Under the pieces are notes generated by a model that ran no database searches, was not told the DNA's origin, and worked only from the letters and a program-made list of their open reading frames with translations. From DASXKD01 sp963762735 (GTDB lineage Bacteria > Actinomycetota > Actinomycetes > Streptosporangiales > Streptosporangiaceae), in the NCBI GenBank assembly GCA_963762735.1, contig CAVXMG010000029.1, positions 1 to 64,000 on the forward strand: a stretch of 64,000 bases of DNA. The letters run 5' to 3'. The stretch's first letter is position 1, and each line of letters begins with the position of its first letter. This document shows positions 18,853-26,797 of this stretch, one piece after another. The translations under genes were made by a program, and so were the position numbers.

Positions 18853-19269
18853 TCAGACGCTGACGATTTGCTCGATCAGCGAGAGGTCGTCGAAGTACGT
18901 GCGGTAGGACCGGATCTTCCCGGCGCGGAAGTCGGCCACGGTGACGCCGGCCAGTTTGAGATGCCGTCCCGTCGCCTCCAGCACCGCATCCTCGCCTAGC
19001 ACGAGTGGCCCGGTGTGATCGGCCTCGATGAGCCATTCGGCGAACGCCTTGTTACCTACTTCGTCCAGCCCCCGGAACATGATCACGACGTTGGAGAACG
19101 CTTCTTCACGCAGGGCGGCCAGGCCGGCGAGTGCTGCCAGCCCTGACACGGTCGCGTACGGCGACCAGCCGACGACATCGTCGGTGAACAGGGTGCCCGG
19201 ATCCACCGATGCGCCGCCGACCTCTGCCTCGAGCGCCTTCAATAGCACGTCTTTGCGTGTTTCACTCAT
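18853..19269 (-). CDS. SnoaL-like / NTF2-fold protein
   Basis: 138 residues from ATG 19,269, chosen for the AAGGGG site upstream. The cone-shaped NTF2-like fold is suggested by TLFTDDVVGWSPYATVSG, NVVIMFRGLDEVGNKAFAEWLIEADHTGPL and GRHLKLAGVTVADFRAGKIRSYRTYFDDLSLIEQI, the pattern of SnoaL-type polyketide cyclases and many small-molecule binding proteins. It is upstream of the GNAT gene in the same direction. A catalytic role is not certain, since many relatives are only ligand binders. Confidence 0.8.
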   Translation of the reverse strand: MSETRKDVLLKALEAEVGGASVDPGTLFTDDVVGWSPYATVSGLAALAGLAALREEAFSNVVIMFRGLDEVGNKAFAEWLIEADHTGPLVLGEDAVLEATGRHLKLAGVTVADFRAGKIRSYRTYFDDLSLIEQIVSV

Positions 19270-19322
19270 TGCCGCCCCTTGTAACCGATCTGTCCGACGT
19301 CCTCTGGCACTCCGGCGCGCGT

Positions 19323-19610
19323 TCACGACCCGATGATCTTCGCCTTGGCCGCCGCGAACTCGTCGTCTGTCAGCACGCCCGAGGTGTGCAGCTGCGCGAG
19401 GTGTTCGATCTCGTCGGCCGGGTCCGCCGGAGGCGGCGCATATTGCGCCTGGTCCTGGTAGTCACCGGCAGGCGCCTGGTCGTCGGCAGCCGCCTGCTCG
19501 TCGGCCTGCTGCTGTTCCCCGGCGTGCCTGGCCTCATGGTGAGCCATCGCCCCCCCGGCAACCGCCCCGGCAATGAGCGCCCGGCGCCGTGTCCGTCGCC
19601 TGAATCCCAT
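19323..19610 (-). CDS. SHOCT domain protein
   Basis: 95 residues from ATG 19,610, preceded by GGGGAGGAG. A basic N-terminus and a short hydrophobic segment (ALIAGAVAGGAMAHH) lead into a Gln/Ala-rich linker. The last 30 residues form a SHOCT domain, EIEHLAQLHTSGVLTDDEFAAAKAKIIG, a short helical module thought to mediate oligomerisation. A copy of the recurring motif lies about 120 bases upstream, between this gene and the methyltransferase gene. A second SHOCT protein is encoded at 51,617. Confidence 0.85.
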   Translation of the reverse strand: MGFRRRTRRRALIAGAVAGGAMAHHEARHAGEQQQADEQAAADDQAPAGDYQDQAQYAPPPADPADEIEHLAQLHTSGVLTDDEFAAAKAKIIGS

Positions 19611-19726
19611 GGGAAACTCCTCCCCGGTCGCTCGGCCATCATCGAAGGCAGGTGAGCGGCCGACTGCTGGCTTGCGTGTCACTGCGCCTTTCAGGCACGA
19701 GCCTGCCTCCAGCGGATCCCGGACGG

Positions 19727-19747
19727 CATCCCCCTATCCGGGTAAAT
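19727..19747 (+). promoter_or_regulatory. Recurring motif copy between SHOCT and PRMT-like genes
   Basis: CATCCCCCTATCCGGGTAAA, the best-defined copy of the intergenic motif, lies between two divergent genes (SHOCT, minus; PRMT-like, plus). Confidence 0.45.
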
Positions 19748-19858
19748 CGGGGCGTTGGGCGATGCGAGCCCTGCGATGCGCATCGCACTCGGCAGGTAAT
19801 AGCAAGCGTGGCCACCCGCGTGCGAAGTCAGGACAGCACGGGTCATTAGAATGCACGC

Positions 19859-20863
19859 GTGCGGACGCCGATCAGGAACCCGCCGGACCCGATGTATGCG
19901 GAGCTTGAAGTACACCGGACGATGATCCGCGACCGCGTCCGCACCGAGGCCTTCCGGCGTGCGATCGAGTCGGTGGTGCGCCCCGGTGACATCGTGCTCG
20001 ACGTCGGGGCGGGAAGCGGCATCTTGAGTTTGTTCGCGGCGCGGGCTGGCGCTGCGTGCGTCTACGCGGTGGAGCGGACGACGGTCGCCGCCGTGGCGCA
20101 GGGGCTGGCCGCCGCGAACGGCGCCGCGGAGATCGTCCAGGTGTTCCACGGCGATGTCATGGAGATCGAGCTGCCGGGACGGGTCGATGTGATCGTCTCG
20201 GAGTGGCTCGGAGGGTTCGGGATCGACGAAGGGATGCTCGGCCCGGTCATCGCCGCCCGTGACCGCTGGCTCAAGCCGGGCGGAGTCATGATCCCCCGCT
20301 TGGTGACGGCCTGGACCGCGCTGGTCGACGACCAGTACAGCGGGGAGATGGTGCAGTTCCTGCGGGACAACCCATACGGCCTCAAGCTTGATGACCTGGC
20401 CGAGATGACCGTCAACGAGATCTTCTATTCCGGCACCTTCCGGCACCTCACGGCCGGTGACAGGCGCTCCGAGCCGGGCCGGTTGTGGACGACGGACGCG
20501 GAGCTGATCCCGCTTCAGCAGGCGCAGGCGCCTCACGAAGCCGAGACGCTGCTGCCAGTCCGCGAGCACGGAACGGCGAACGCGCTCGCACTTTGGTTCA
20601 GCGCCGAGCTCGCGCCCGGCATCTCGCTGTCGGTGGGACCCGGCGACCCGCCGACGCACTGGGGGATGACGACGGCCCCGCTGCGCTGCCCCGTGCAGCT
20701 CAGACCCGGCATGGTCGTCCGCGCCAAAGTCAGGACCGCCCCGGCCCAGCCGATCGGGACATGGACGAGCTGGGCCGTCGCGCTGCCCGGCGCCGGCTGG
20801 GAGGAGCACGACGAGCAGGCCGTCTGGCAGGAGATCGACGACGAACAATCCCAAGAACCCTGA
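19859..20863 (+). CDS. PRMT-like SAM-dependent methyltransferase
   Basis: 334 residues with the layout of protein arginine methyltransferases. N-terminal helix YAELEVHRTMIRDRVRTEAF resembles the PRMT 'YF-xx-H-xxM-xD-xVRT' signature. Motif I is VLDVGAGSGIL at 47-57. Next is the double-Glu hairpin VSEWLGGFGIDEGML with Glu115 and Glu124. A THW triplet at 266-268, in the C-terminal beta-barrel region, corresponds to the PRMT THW loop. All catalytic features seem kept. Start is GTG 19,859. Bacterial homologues are uncommon and their targets unknown; small-molecule methylation is the alternative. Confidence 0.82.
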   Translation: MRTPIRNPPDPMYAELEVHRTMIRDRVRTEAFRRAIESVVRPGDIVLDVGAGSGILSLFAARAGAACVYAVERTTVAAVAQGLAAANGAAEIVQVFHGDVMEIELPGRVDVIVSEWLGGFGIDEGMLGPVIAARDRWLKPGGVMIPRLVTAWTALVDDQYSGEMVQFLRDNPYGLKLDDLAEMTVNEIFYSGTFRHLTAGDRRSEPGRLWTTDAELIPLQQAQAPHEAETLLPVREHGTANALALWFSAELAPGISLSVGPGDPPTHWGMTTAPLRCPVQLRPGMVVRAKVRTAPAQPIGTWTSWAVALPGAGWEEHDEQAVWQEIDDEQSQEP

Positions 20864-20990
20864 CGGGGCGAACTCTGGTGCCGTCAGTGACCGGCGCTGC
20901 GATCTTCCGAATTCCGGACGCGAGGAGTTCAGATGGCACCCGGTTCGGTCGGCGCGATTGGCGATCCGGACCGAGGCGCGGCTGAGGAGG

Positions 20991-21434
20991 CTAGGCGGCC
21001 AGGCTCGCGCGGCTGCCGTAGGCGCACAGCCCGTACAGCGCGATCACGTCCACGGCGATGATCATCAGGGACCAGAACGGGTAGGCGGGGATGAAGAACA
21101 TCTGGTCGATCGCGCTCAGCCCCAGCACCGCCACGCCGAACCAGCGCGCCGCCTGGTTGCCCGCCACCACCCCGGCCGCCGCCAGCAGCTGCACTACGCC
21201 GATGATCAGCGTGATCCAGCCCCACGTGCGCAGGTTGCCGAACACGTAGTGCGCGTTGGCGGTGAACACGTGCGAGTTGGCGATCGCGGCGATGCCGTAG
21301 ATCACGTTGAAACAGCCGACGATCACCAGCAAGACGGACGCGAAGACGATCAGGCCGCGGCCCTCTCCGCGCGGCAGGTCGGTGCCCTTGGCTGGTTCAG
21401 TCGTAGCTGCGTCATCTGGTGGCCTCCCTTGCAC
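20991..21434 (-). CDS. DUF7144 family membrane protein
   Basis: 147 residues: a 28-residue polar N-terminus, then four membrane helices (GLIVFASVLLVIVGCFNVIYGIAAI; WGWITLIIGVVQLLAAAGVVA; WFGVAVLGLSAIDQMFFIPAY; LMIIAVDVIALYGLCAYG). Start is taken as GTG 21,434. A good GGGAGG site lies inside the gene before an ATG in another frame, so a small N-terminal frame error is possible. A copy of the recurring motif lies about 75 bases upstream. A fragment of a paralogue (last 32 residues) is found at 36,302. Function unknown. Confidence 0.82.
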   Translation of the reverse strand: MQGRPPDDAATTEPAKGTDLPRGEGRGLIVFASVLLVIVGCFNVIYGIAAIANSHVFTANAHYVFGNLRTWGWITLIIGVVQLLAAAGVVAGNQAARWFGVAVLGLSAIDQMFFIPAYPFWSLMIIAVDVIALYGLCAYGSRASLAA

Positions 21435-21504
21435 CTGGATCCAAAACGGACCTTGACTCCAGTCCTTCGGCTCCCATCACGATCACTCCCGTTACCCGCA
21501 ACGG

Positions 21505-21525
21505 CATCACCCTGATGGGGTAAAT
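21505..21525 (+). promoter_or_regulatory. Recurring motif copy upstream of DUF7144 gene
   Basis: CATCACCCTGATGGGGTAAA lies 70-90 bases from the DUF7144 start. The palindromic core is ACCC-TGAT-GGGGT. Confidence 0.45.
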
Positions 21526-21564
21526 AGGGTTTCCCTTCGGCGCTGCCCGCCCGTGAGGCGTCAG

Positions 21565-22107
21565 TCAGCGCTCCTCGTGCGCCATCTGGTCCAGGACCGC
21601 GGTGACGGCCAGCATCAGCGCAGGGTTCTGCCCGGGGCCGACCTCGACCCCGTAGGTGTCGGCGACCCGGAACCACTTCTTGGACACCTCGGCCACCGTG
21701 GACCGGCCGTCTTCGATGGTGTACTCGTGGTCGACGATGTTGCCCTTGACGTCGAGGTCGGGGCCGTCCGCCACCGTGACCGTCCACCGGTCGCGCACCG
21801 GGGTGATCAGCGCCTTCTTCACCGTCGCGACGGTGTGCCCGCCCGGGTCCTCGATTTCCATCGTGTCCCGCACCCGGGCCACGCGCTCCTGGATCTTCAG
21901 CAGCTCGCCGCCGCGGCTATCTTCGAAGATCAGTGTCTGGCGCACCCGCAGGGCCTTGCCGTCGACCTTGAAGACCCGCTCGCCCTGGTCGTTCTCGATC
22001 CAGTAGTCATCGCCGATGGACACCAGCTTCTGGCGCATGCGGTAGTGCGTCGTGCCGGTGCCGCCGCGGCGCTCCTCACGCCTTTCCTGTCGCCTGTCCC
22101 TGAACAT
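21565..22107 (-). CDS. LURP-one-related (LOR) family protein
   Basis: 180 residues. A very basic N-terminus (MFRDRRQERREERRGG) is followed by the tubby-like LOR beta-barrel: MRQKLVSIGDDYWIENDQGERVFKVDGKAL, LIFEDSRGGELLKIQER, HTVATVKKAL, and VKGNIVDHEYTIEDGRSTVAEVSKKWFRVADTYGVEV. The fold resembles tubby and phospholipid scramblase domains and often binds membranes. GGAGG lies seven bases before the ATG. Two copies of the recurring motif lie in the 490-base region upstream. Bacterial function is unknown; stress response is only inferred from neighbours. Confidence 0.88.
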   Translation of the reverse strand: MFRDRRQERREERRGGTGTTHYRMRQKLVSIGDDYWIENDQGERVFKVDGKALRVRQTLIFEDSRGGELLKIQERVARVRDTMEIEDPGGHTVATVKKALITPVRDRWTVTVADGPDLDVKGNIVDHEYTIEDGRSTVAEVSKKWFRVADTYGVEVGPGQNPALMLAVTAVLDQMAHEER

Positions 22108-22595
22108 ATTTCCTCCTTAGGTAGCTGCCTATGCCGAAGGCCCGCCCCTGTGCCCGCTGACCTGCTCCTGACCGGGTGCGATGCCGCCGGAGGCGACCTC
22201 ACCGCGAGACCAGGGCGGGCATTCACGGACATTGCCTCCCCCGCGCCCCCTCTCCAGGAGAACCGGTTCATCAACGGTGCGGCGTCATCCCCCGGGGGTG
22301 AACGCGCCACAGCCGGGACGTGAGCCAGGCGGGCGCAACAATCGCCCGGCCGGGCTCGCGGGGCAGAGGTGGCCTCATCCGGGGGCTCAGCGAGCAGCCA
22401 GGTGGCGTACGACGTCTCCCTGCCCGGTGGTCACCATCTTCCCACCGACAGCGGCCGGTCAGGCAGGCATGCGGGGCGCCGCGCGGTTCCCATGAGCTGG
22501 GGCCCCGGGGGATGAAGAGCCATCTTTTACTCCAGGAGGGGGATGGAACTCGGCCCGGTCCGAGGTGGATTGGTGCTTGATGGCGAGGGAGGTCT
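22108..22595. other. Intergenic region with two motif copies
   Basis: 488 bases without a supported gene between LOR (minus) and the shortened decarboxylase-like gene (plus). Copies of the recurring motif occur at 22,286-22,303 (CATCCCCCGGGGGTGAA) and, reversed, at 22,503-22,517 (CCCCGGGGGATGAAG). Confidence 0.6.
22286..22303 (+). promoter_or_regulatory. Recurring motif copy upstream of LOR gene
   Basis: CATCCCCCGGGGGTGAAC, about 180 bases upstream of the LOR start. Confidence 0.35.
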
Positions 22596-22775
22596 ATGGG
22601 CCCGACGGCGAGATACCAGGAAACGTTGCGCAGGCTGGCGATGATCGACGAAGGCTTCCTCGAAGACGAGGCCGGGCTGGGACCTGCCCTGGCCGGGACC
22701 TCGACTCTGGAACCCAAAACCGCGGCATTCGGATATGACGTCGGAGCGGCATTGAAGGACCCAGCGGATCCGTAA
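22596..22775 (+). CDS. Internally deleted carboxymuconolactone-decarboxylase-like protein (59 aa)
   Basis: The first 43 residues (YQETLRRLAMIDEGFLEDE, LEPKTAAF) align with the intact 117-residue protein at 33,919 (FQETLRRLAVFDERFVEPG, LDAKTAAL). Residues 45-59 (YDVGAALKDP) align with that protein's end (YDVDAALEEP). About 60 middle residues, including the helices that hold the active site, are missing, yet the frame is kept and ends in a normal stop. GAGGGAGG precedes the ATG. The upstream DNA also resembles that of the full-length gene (CGAGGTGGAYTGGTGCT). It is probably a non-functional relic, but a short expressed peptide is possible. Confidence 0.65.
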   Translation: MGPTARYQETLRRLAMIDEGFLEDEAGLGPALAGTSTLEPKTAAFGYDVGAALKDPADP

Positions 22776-22844
22776 CAGCAGGCAATCGGTGATATCCAAC
22801 GGCAACGCGGGCAAGAGCAAGAAAATTCGCGAATGGGAGAACGC

Positions 22845-23966
22845 ATGTCAACGCAATTCGTCAGATACACGCCGGACATCGAAGCAACCGAACCGAATTT
22901 CGATGAGAACTTGCAGATCGTGATCGACAAGCTAGAGGAATACATTGCCGGATCGGTGACCACTGAAGGCACCGGACGCGCCGTCCGTGATGCGCACGCC
23001 AAGGGATACGGGGTGGTCAAGGCAGAAGTCGAGATCCTCGGCAAGTTGCCCCCGGAGTACGCGCAGGGTATCTACGCGGTTCCCGGAAAGCATGGCGCTC
23101 TCATCCGCTTCTCCAACGGACAGCCGCACGCCGGACCCGACATGCTACTCGGCCCAGTGGCGGGAATGGCCCTGAAGCTCTTCGACATCAACGGCCCGAC
23201 CCTTCTGGAGGACGAGCCTGACACCGGCACCTTCGACTACGCCACCATCAACGCGCCCGTCTTCTTCTGCAACACCGTCGAGCACTACCTGTTCATCAAA
23301 GACCTGTTCATCGAGGCAGGACAGTACTTCTCTCAGGGGCGCCAAGGCCAGCATCGCTTCTTCCGTGAGTGGGTAACCGGAAAGGGGACCCTAGCAGAGG
23401 ACCAGTGGGCCTGGGAGGAGCTTCTCGCGTTCGTCAGCCTGGCGCAGATCCGCCCCGTGAACCTGCTGCTATCGAACTACTACACGATGGGTGCAGTCCG
23501 GCACGGCGACTACGTCGCCAAGATCCGCATCGCCCCAGTACCCGAGTTCGCCAGCACGGTTGCCAGGAACACTCTCGATCTGGCATCGGCACCGGAGGTA
23601 TTCCGCCCGGCCCTAGTAGCCGAACTGCGTGAACGCCCCTTTGAATTCGACATTCAAGTCCAGCTGTGCGCCGATATTGACCGAATGCCGGTCGAGGACG
23701 TTACCGTCGAGTGGCCTGAGCAGTTGTCCCCGTTCGTCACGGTGGCCAAGATCCGCATCCCAGAGCAGGACATTTCGAGTGACGACAACCTCGAGAAGAT
23801 GGACGCGCTGTCATTCACGCCGTGGCGGGCAACGGCGGAACACTCCCCCCTCGGCAATATCATGCGGGCCAGAAAAGAGGTCTACCGCCACGCGTCCGTC
23901 CTCCGCCATGCGCTCAACCATCAGCAACGCAAGGAGCCCAGCAGCGCCGACGAGGTGTTGCCCTAG
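22845..23966 (+). CDS. Catalase-family heme protein
   Basis: 373 residues from ATG 22,845, chosen over an ATG 12 bases earlier because GGGAGA is six bases upstream. It is a catalase-fold protein shorter than classical catalases: HAKGYGVVKAEVEILGKLP and HGALIRFSNG in the barrel, GMALKLFDINGP, FDYATINAPVFFCNTVEHY. Near the end RARKEVYRHASVLRH carries the proximal heme-ligand Tyr in the R-x3-Y pattern. The His of classical catalase's distal site (VHxxGAG) is not present in that form, so this belongs to the catalase-like peroxidase / allene-oxide-synthase-like group. True catalase activity is uncertain. Confidence 0.85.
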   Translation: MSTQFVRYTPDIEATEPNFDENLQIVIDKLEEYIAGSVTTEGTGRAVRDAHAKGYGVVKAEVEILGKLPPEYAQGIYAVPGKHGALIRFSNGQPHAGPDMLLGPVAGMALKLFDINGPTLLEDEPDTGTFDYATINAPVFFCNTVEHYLFIKDLFIEAGQYFSQGRQGQHRFFREWVTGKGTLAEDQWAWEELLAFVSLAQIRPVNLLLSNYYTMGAVRHGDYVAKIRIAPVPEFASTVARNTLDLASAPEVFRPALVAELRERPFEFDIQVQLCADIDRMPVEDVTVEWPEQLSPFVTVAKIRIPEQDISSDDNLEKMDALSFTPWRATAEHSPLGNIMRARKEVYRHASVLRHALNHQQRKEPSSADEVLP

Positions 23967-23983
23967 TACGGCCGACTGTTGAG

Positions 23984-24944
23984 TTACCAAATGGCCTGCA
24001 GGTCGCGCAGGGCGTGGGCGGTGCAGAGCTGGTGATCCGCGCCGGGGTAGCTGTCGTAAGGCGCCCAGGCGTCGTGCACGGCGATACCGGCGAAGGCGAG
24101 CAGCACGCCCATCGCCTCGATCGCCTTCCTGCCGCGCGTGGGGTGGACCATGAGCAGGGTGTATTTGCCGGTGCGGGCGCAATGCACCCCAGTGCAGCTT
24201 TCCGTCCACCCGGAAGCCGGTGTCGTCGAACCCGGCGACCCCGCTGGCGGCGATCTGCCTGCGGGCATGCTCTAGGAACCCGTCAAGCTCGCCCGCTGCT
24301 CTGCCGGTGACCGCCGCGACGGTCCCGGAGGAAACCGGGACGCCGAACAGCTCGGCCAGCGCCTGCGCGGTGCGCTGCTTCGACAGGAACTGCCCGATAT
24401 AGAGGTAGATGATGACCGCGGCGACCCGCGGCCCGTAGCAGGCCGGGGCGCCCGCGCCCGGCGGGGCGGCGGCCCTGGTGCGCTGCCCGCAGCCGCACTC
24501 CCGCTCGATCAGCTGGTGCTCGGTCACCTCCGCGCGCGCCGGCGGCAGGTCAAAGACCTGGCGGCGCTCCACCGACGTCACCGGGCGGCCCGCCAGGCCC
24601 GCGCCGCAGCCGCAGCAGGCAGCAGGATCGTGCCGCACCTCCCGGTCCGGCTGGGCCACCCGCAGTAACGCCGCGCCCTTATGCCCGTCCTGCCCGCCGG
24701 GCCGACGCCCGGTCTTCTTCCGCAGCGACCGCTTCCGCGGCGGCTTGGCCAGCCCCTCGCTGGAGGGCGGCCTGGACGAATTCCGCGGCGACTGGGCCAG
24801 CCGGGCCTCCAGCTCGGCGACCCGCTCCCGTTCCCGCGCCAGATCAGCCTGCGTGTCCTCCAGCGCAGCCGCCAGCTCGCCGCGCAGCGACGCTACCAGC
24901 GCCGCGAGCACGTCACGCTGCGGCGGCCCTTCCTCAGCGGGCAC
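23984..24944 (-). pseudogene. IS66 family transposase, frameshifted and truncated
   Basis: N-terminal two thirds of an IS66 TnpC: leucine-rich start (ELAAALEDTQADLARERERVAELEA), the RNSSRPPSSEG linker, a zinc-ribbon-like CCGCGAGL and CGCGQRT, and the DDE domain start AGFDDTGFRVDGKLHW. At about 24,193 one base is lost; the next frame continues HCARTGKYTLLMVHPTRG to DLQAIW, then stops at 23,984. The C-terminal catalytic part is absent. It is inserted right behind the catalase-like gene (stop 18 bases away). No partner genes (tnpA, tnpB) are seen, so it is a relic. Confidence 0.85.
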
Positions 24945-25111
24945 ATCCGGACACTAGAACCAGGCAAGCCCGCACGCGGCCAAGAGATCAAGAACCGGCA
25001 CCTGGCATCAGCTCCCCACCGTTGATTTCGTCCGGGAGAAACAGAATCAGGAGCGCCCATGTCACGCTGAACGCGTCCCACAGACGAACGAGACACGCCA
25101 TTATCACTTAC

Positions 25112-25627
25112 GTGGTTACTGCCAGCCATCGAGATGATCCAGCTCGTGTGACGCCTCTCGCCGCGACCTCGCCGGTCGCGGCAGGCGAGAACGATCACGC
25201 CAAACTGGCCACCGCGCTGGACCACTCCTGGCGATGGTTCGAGCTGCGGGTAAGCCACGGCATGCAGATGCTGAACTTTGCGGTAGTGGCGTTCGCTCTC
25301 CTGTCAGCCGCCTACGTCTCCGCACTCAGCGACAAGCTCTACGGCATCGCCGGCGCTGTCGCGCTCTTGGCTGCCACTGTCGCCACTACCGCTAGCCTGA
25401 CCGCCCGCAGGCAACGCCAGATCGCCTGGATCGCCGCCGAACCGATCCGTGAGATCCAGCGGCGCCTAGCCGCGGATCTCGGCATCGACTCGCTGCGCAT
25501 CCTAGACCGTTCCCCCGCCGCTCGAAGCCGCTGGAGATCGGCCATGTGGCTGGCTGCAGTACTGCACGCCCTCGTCCTCACTACATGCCTGACAGCAGCA
25601 GTCGCAGCCTGGTTCTGGCTCAGATGA
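25112..25627 (+). CDS. Hypothetical membrane protein
   Basis: About 171 residues from GTG 25,112; an earlier in-frame start at 25,022 would add 30 residues that do not look like protein. Three membrane helices: GMQMLNFAVVAFALLSAAYVSAL, YGIAGAVALLAATVATTASLTA, and SAMWLAAVLHALVLTTCLTAAVAAWFW. A cytoplasmic loop of about 45 residues (EPIREIQRRLAADLGID) separates the last two. I do not recognise the family. A strong hairpin follows six bases after the stop, so this is a separate transcription unit. Confidence 0.6.
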   Translation: MVTASHRDDPARVTPLAATSPVAAGENDHAKLATALDHSWRWFELRVSHGMQMLNFAVVAFALLSAAYVSALSDKLYGIAGAVALLAATVATTASLTARRQRQIAWIAAEPIREIQRRLAADLGIDSLRILDRSPAARSRWRSAMWLAAVLHALVLTTCLTAAVAAWFWLR

Positions 25628-25632
25628 CAGGA

Positions 25633-25653
25633 CTGCGGGTGTTAAACCCGCAG
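25633..25653 (+). terminator. Terminator hairpin
   Basis: CTGCGGGT GTTAA ACCCGCAG, a perfect eight-pair stem directly after the hypothetical membrane protein gene. Confidence 0.7.
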
Positions 25654-25969
25654 CTGGTTTCGTTCACGAGAATCGGACCCTGGCTCACTCTCGATGGCCC
25701 GGAGACCCCGGCATTCCAAGATCAGAGCGTTACCTTCACGCTATTTGTGTCAGAGCCCAGATCTCACGAACCAGACCACATCGTCATGCCGCAAATGGAC
25801 CTGACCAGTTACGCCGCTGAGAGCGGAGGAAGCACCGGGCGACACCGCGCTGGCTGGCTGCGGTGTCCGGCTACCCAGCGGGGCTTCACCTGTTCGGCCA
25901 CGAAACTCGGGCCGGCCCGGGCATCCCACGATTGGGGTAAACGCGCCCTGCCAGCAGGAATCCGCCCGT
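25654..25969. other. Intergenic region between convergent genes
   Basis: 316 bases without a supported gene. It contains a copy of the recurring motif (CATCCCACGATTGGGGTAAA, 25,922-25,941) although neither neighbour starts here, so the motif may be a leftover of a lost gene or have a different role. Confidence 0.5.
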
Positions 25970-26797
25970 TTAATGGGGCTCAGCCGGGGACCGCGGCGGT
26001 TCCCCCAGGCGTCTCGGTCTCCAGCCGGGCCGGGGTACGTTCGCGCGTAGCCGTTGAGTGCAGGGGTGCTGGGGGTCGTCGAGGACCCGCGCGGTGGGGC
26101 CGCGTTCCACCACCATCCCATGGTGAAGTACCACCGTTTCATCGGTGAGCTGGCGTACGACGGCCAGGTCGTGGCTGATCATGATGTAGGAGACACGGGT
26201 CTGGTCGCGGATGTCGGCGAGCAGGTTCAGCACCTGGGCCTGGATCGACACGTCGAGGGCGGCGACGGATTCGTCAAGGATCAGCACGGCGGGCTCCGCC
26301 GCGAGGGCGCGGGCGATCGCCACCCGTTGCCGCTGGCCGCCGGACAGCGACCGGGGCAGCGCGCGCGTCTGACGTGCGTCCAGGCCGACCAGGCCGGTGA
26401 GTTCGGCGACGCGGGCCCGGCGGCGTTCCGCAGGCCACTGGTGGTGCAGCCGGAGCACTTCGTCGATGGCGGCTTCGGCGCTCTGGCGCGGATCGAGGCT
26501 GGTGTAGGGGTCCTGGAACACGATCTGGACCTCCCGGCCCCGTCGGCGCCTGTCGCGGGCCGACCCCGGCGGACGGGAACGATCACGCCCGCAGGCGGTG
26601 ATGACGCCGCGGGTCGGCCGCTCCAAGCCGACGAGCATCCGCGCGATCGTGGTCTTCCCTGCACCGGACTGCCCGGCGATGGCAAGCGAGCGGCCAGGCT
26701 GAAGCTCGAAGGAGACATCGTCGACGGCGACGAACTCGCCATACTCCTTGCGCAGCCCGGCTGCTTCCAGGACCGGCGCGCCGCCGCCGTCAGGCAT
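25970..26797 (-). CDS. Peptide ABC transporter ATP-binding protein (OppF/DppF type)
   Basis: 275 residues. Walker A GQSGAGKTTIARM, Q-loop IVFQDPYTSLDPR, signature LSGGQRQRVAIARAL, Walker B VLILDESVAALDV, H-loop MISHDLAVV. The DPYTSLDPR stretch and C-terminal DPQHPCTQRL are typical of the OppF/DppF subunit. Start ATG 26,797 overlaps the stop of the preceding oppD-type gene (ATGccTGA), which implies translational coupling. A start further upstream would lie deep inside that gene. Last gene of the five-gene transporter operon; energises import at the cytoplasmic face. Confidence 0.92.
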   Translation of the reverse strand: MPDGGGAPVLEAAGLRKEYGEFVAVDDVSFELQPGRSLAIAGQSGAGKTTIARMLVGLERPTRGVITACGRDRSRPPGSARDRRRRGREVQIVFQDPYTSLDPRQSAEAAIDEVLRLHHQWPAERRRARVAELTGLVGLDARQTRALPRSLSGGQRQRVAIARALAAEPAVLILDESVAALDVSIQAQVLNLLADIRDQTRVSYIMISHDLAVVRQLTDETVVLHHGMVVERGPTARVLDDPQHPCTQRLRANVPRPGWRPRRLGEPPRSPAEPH

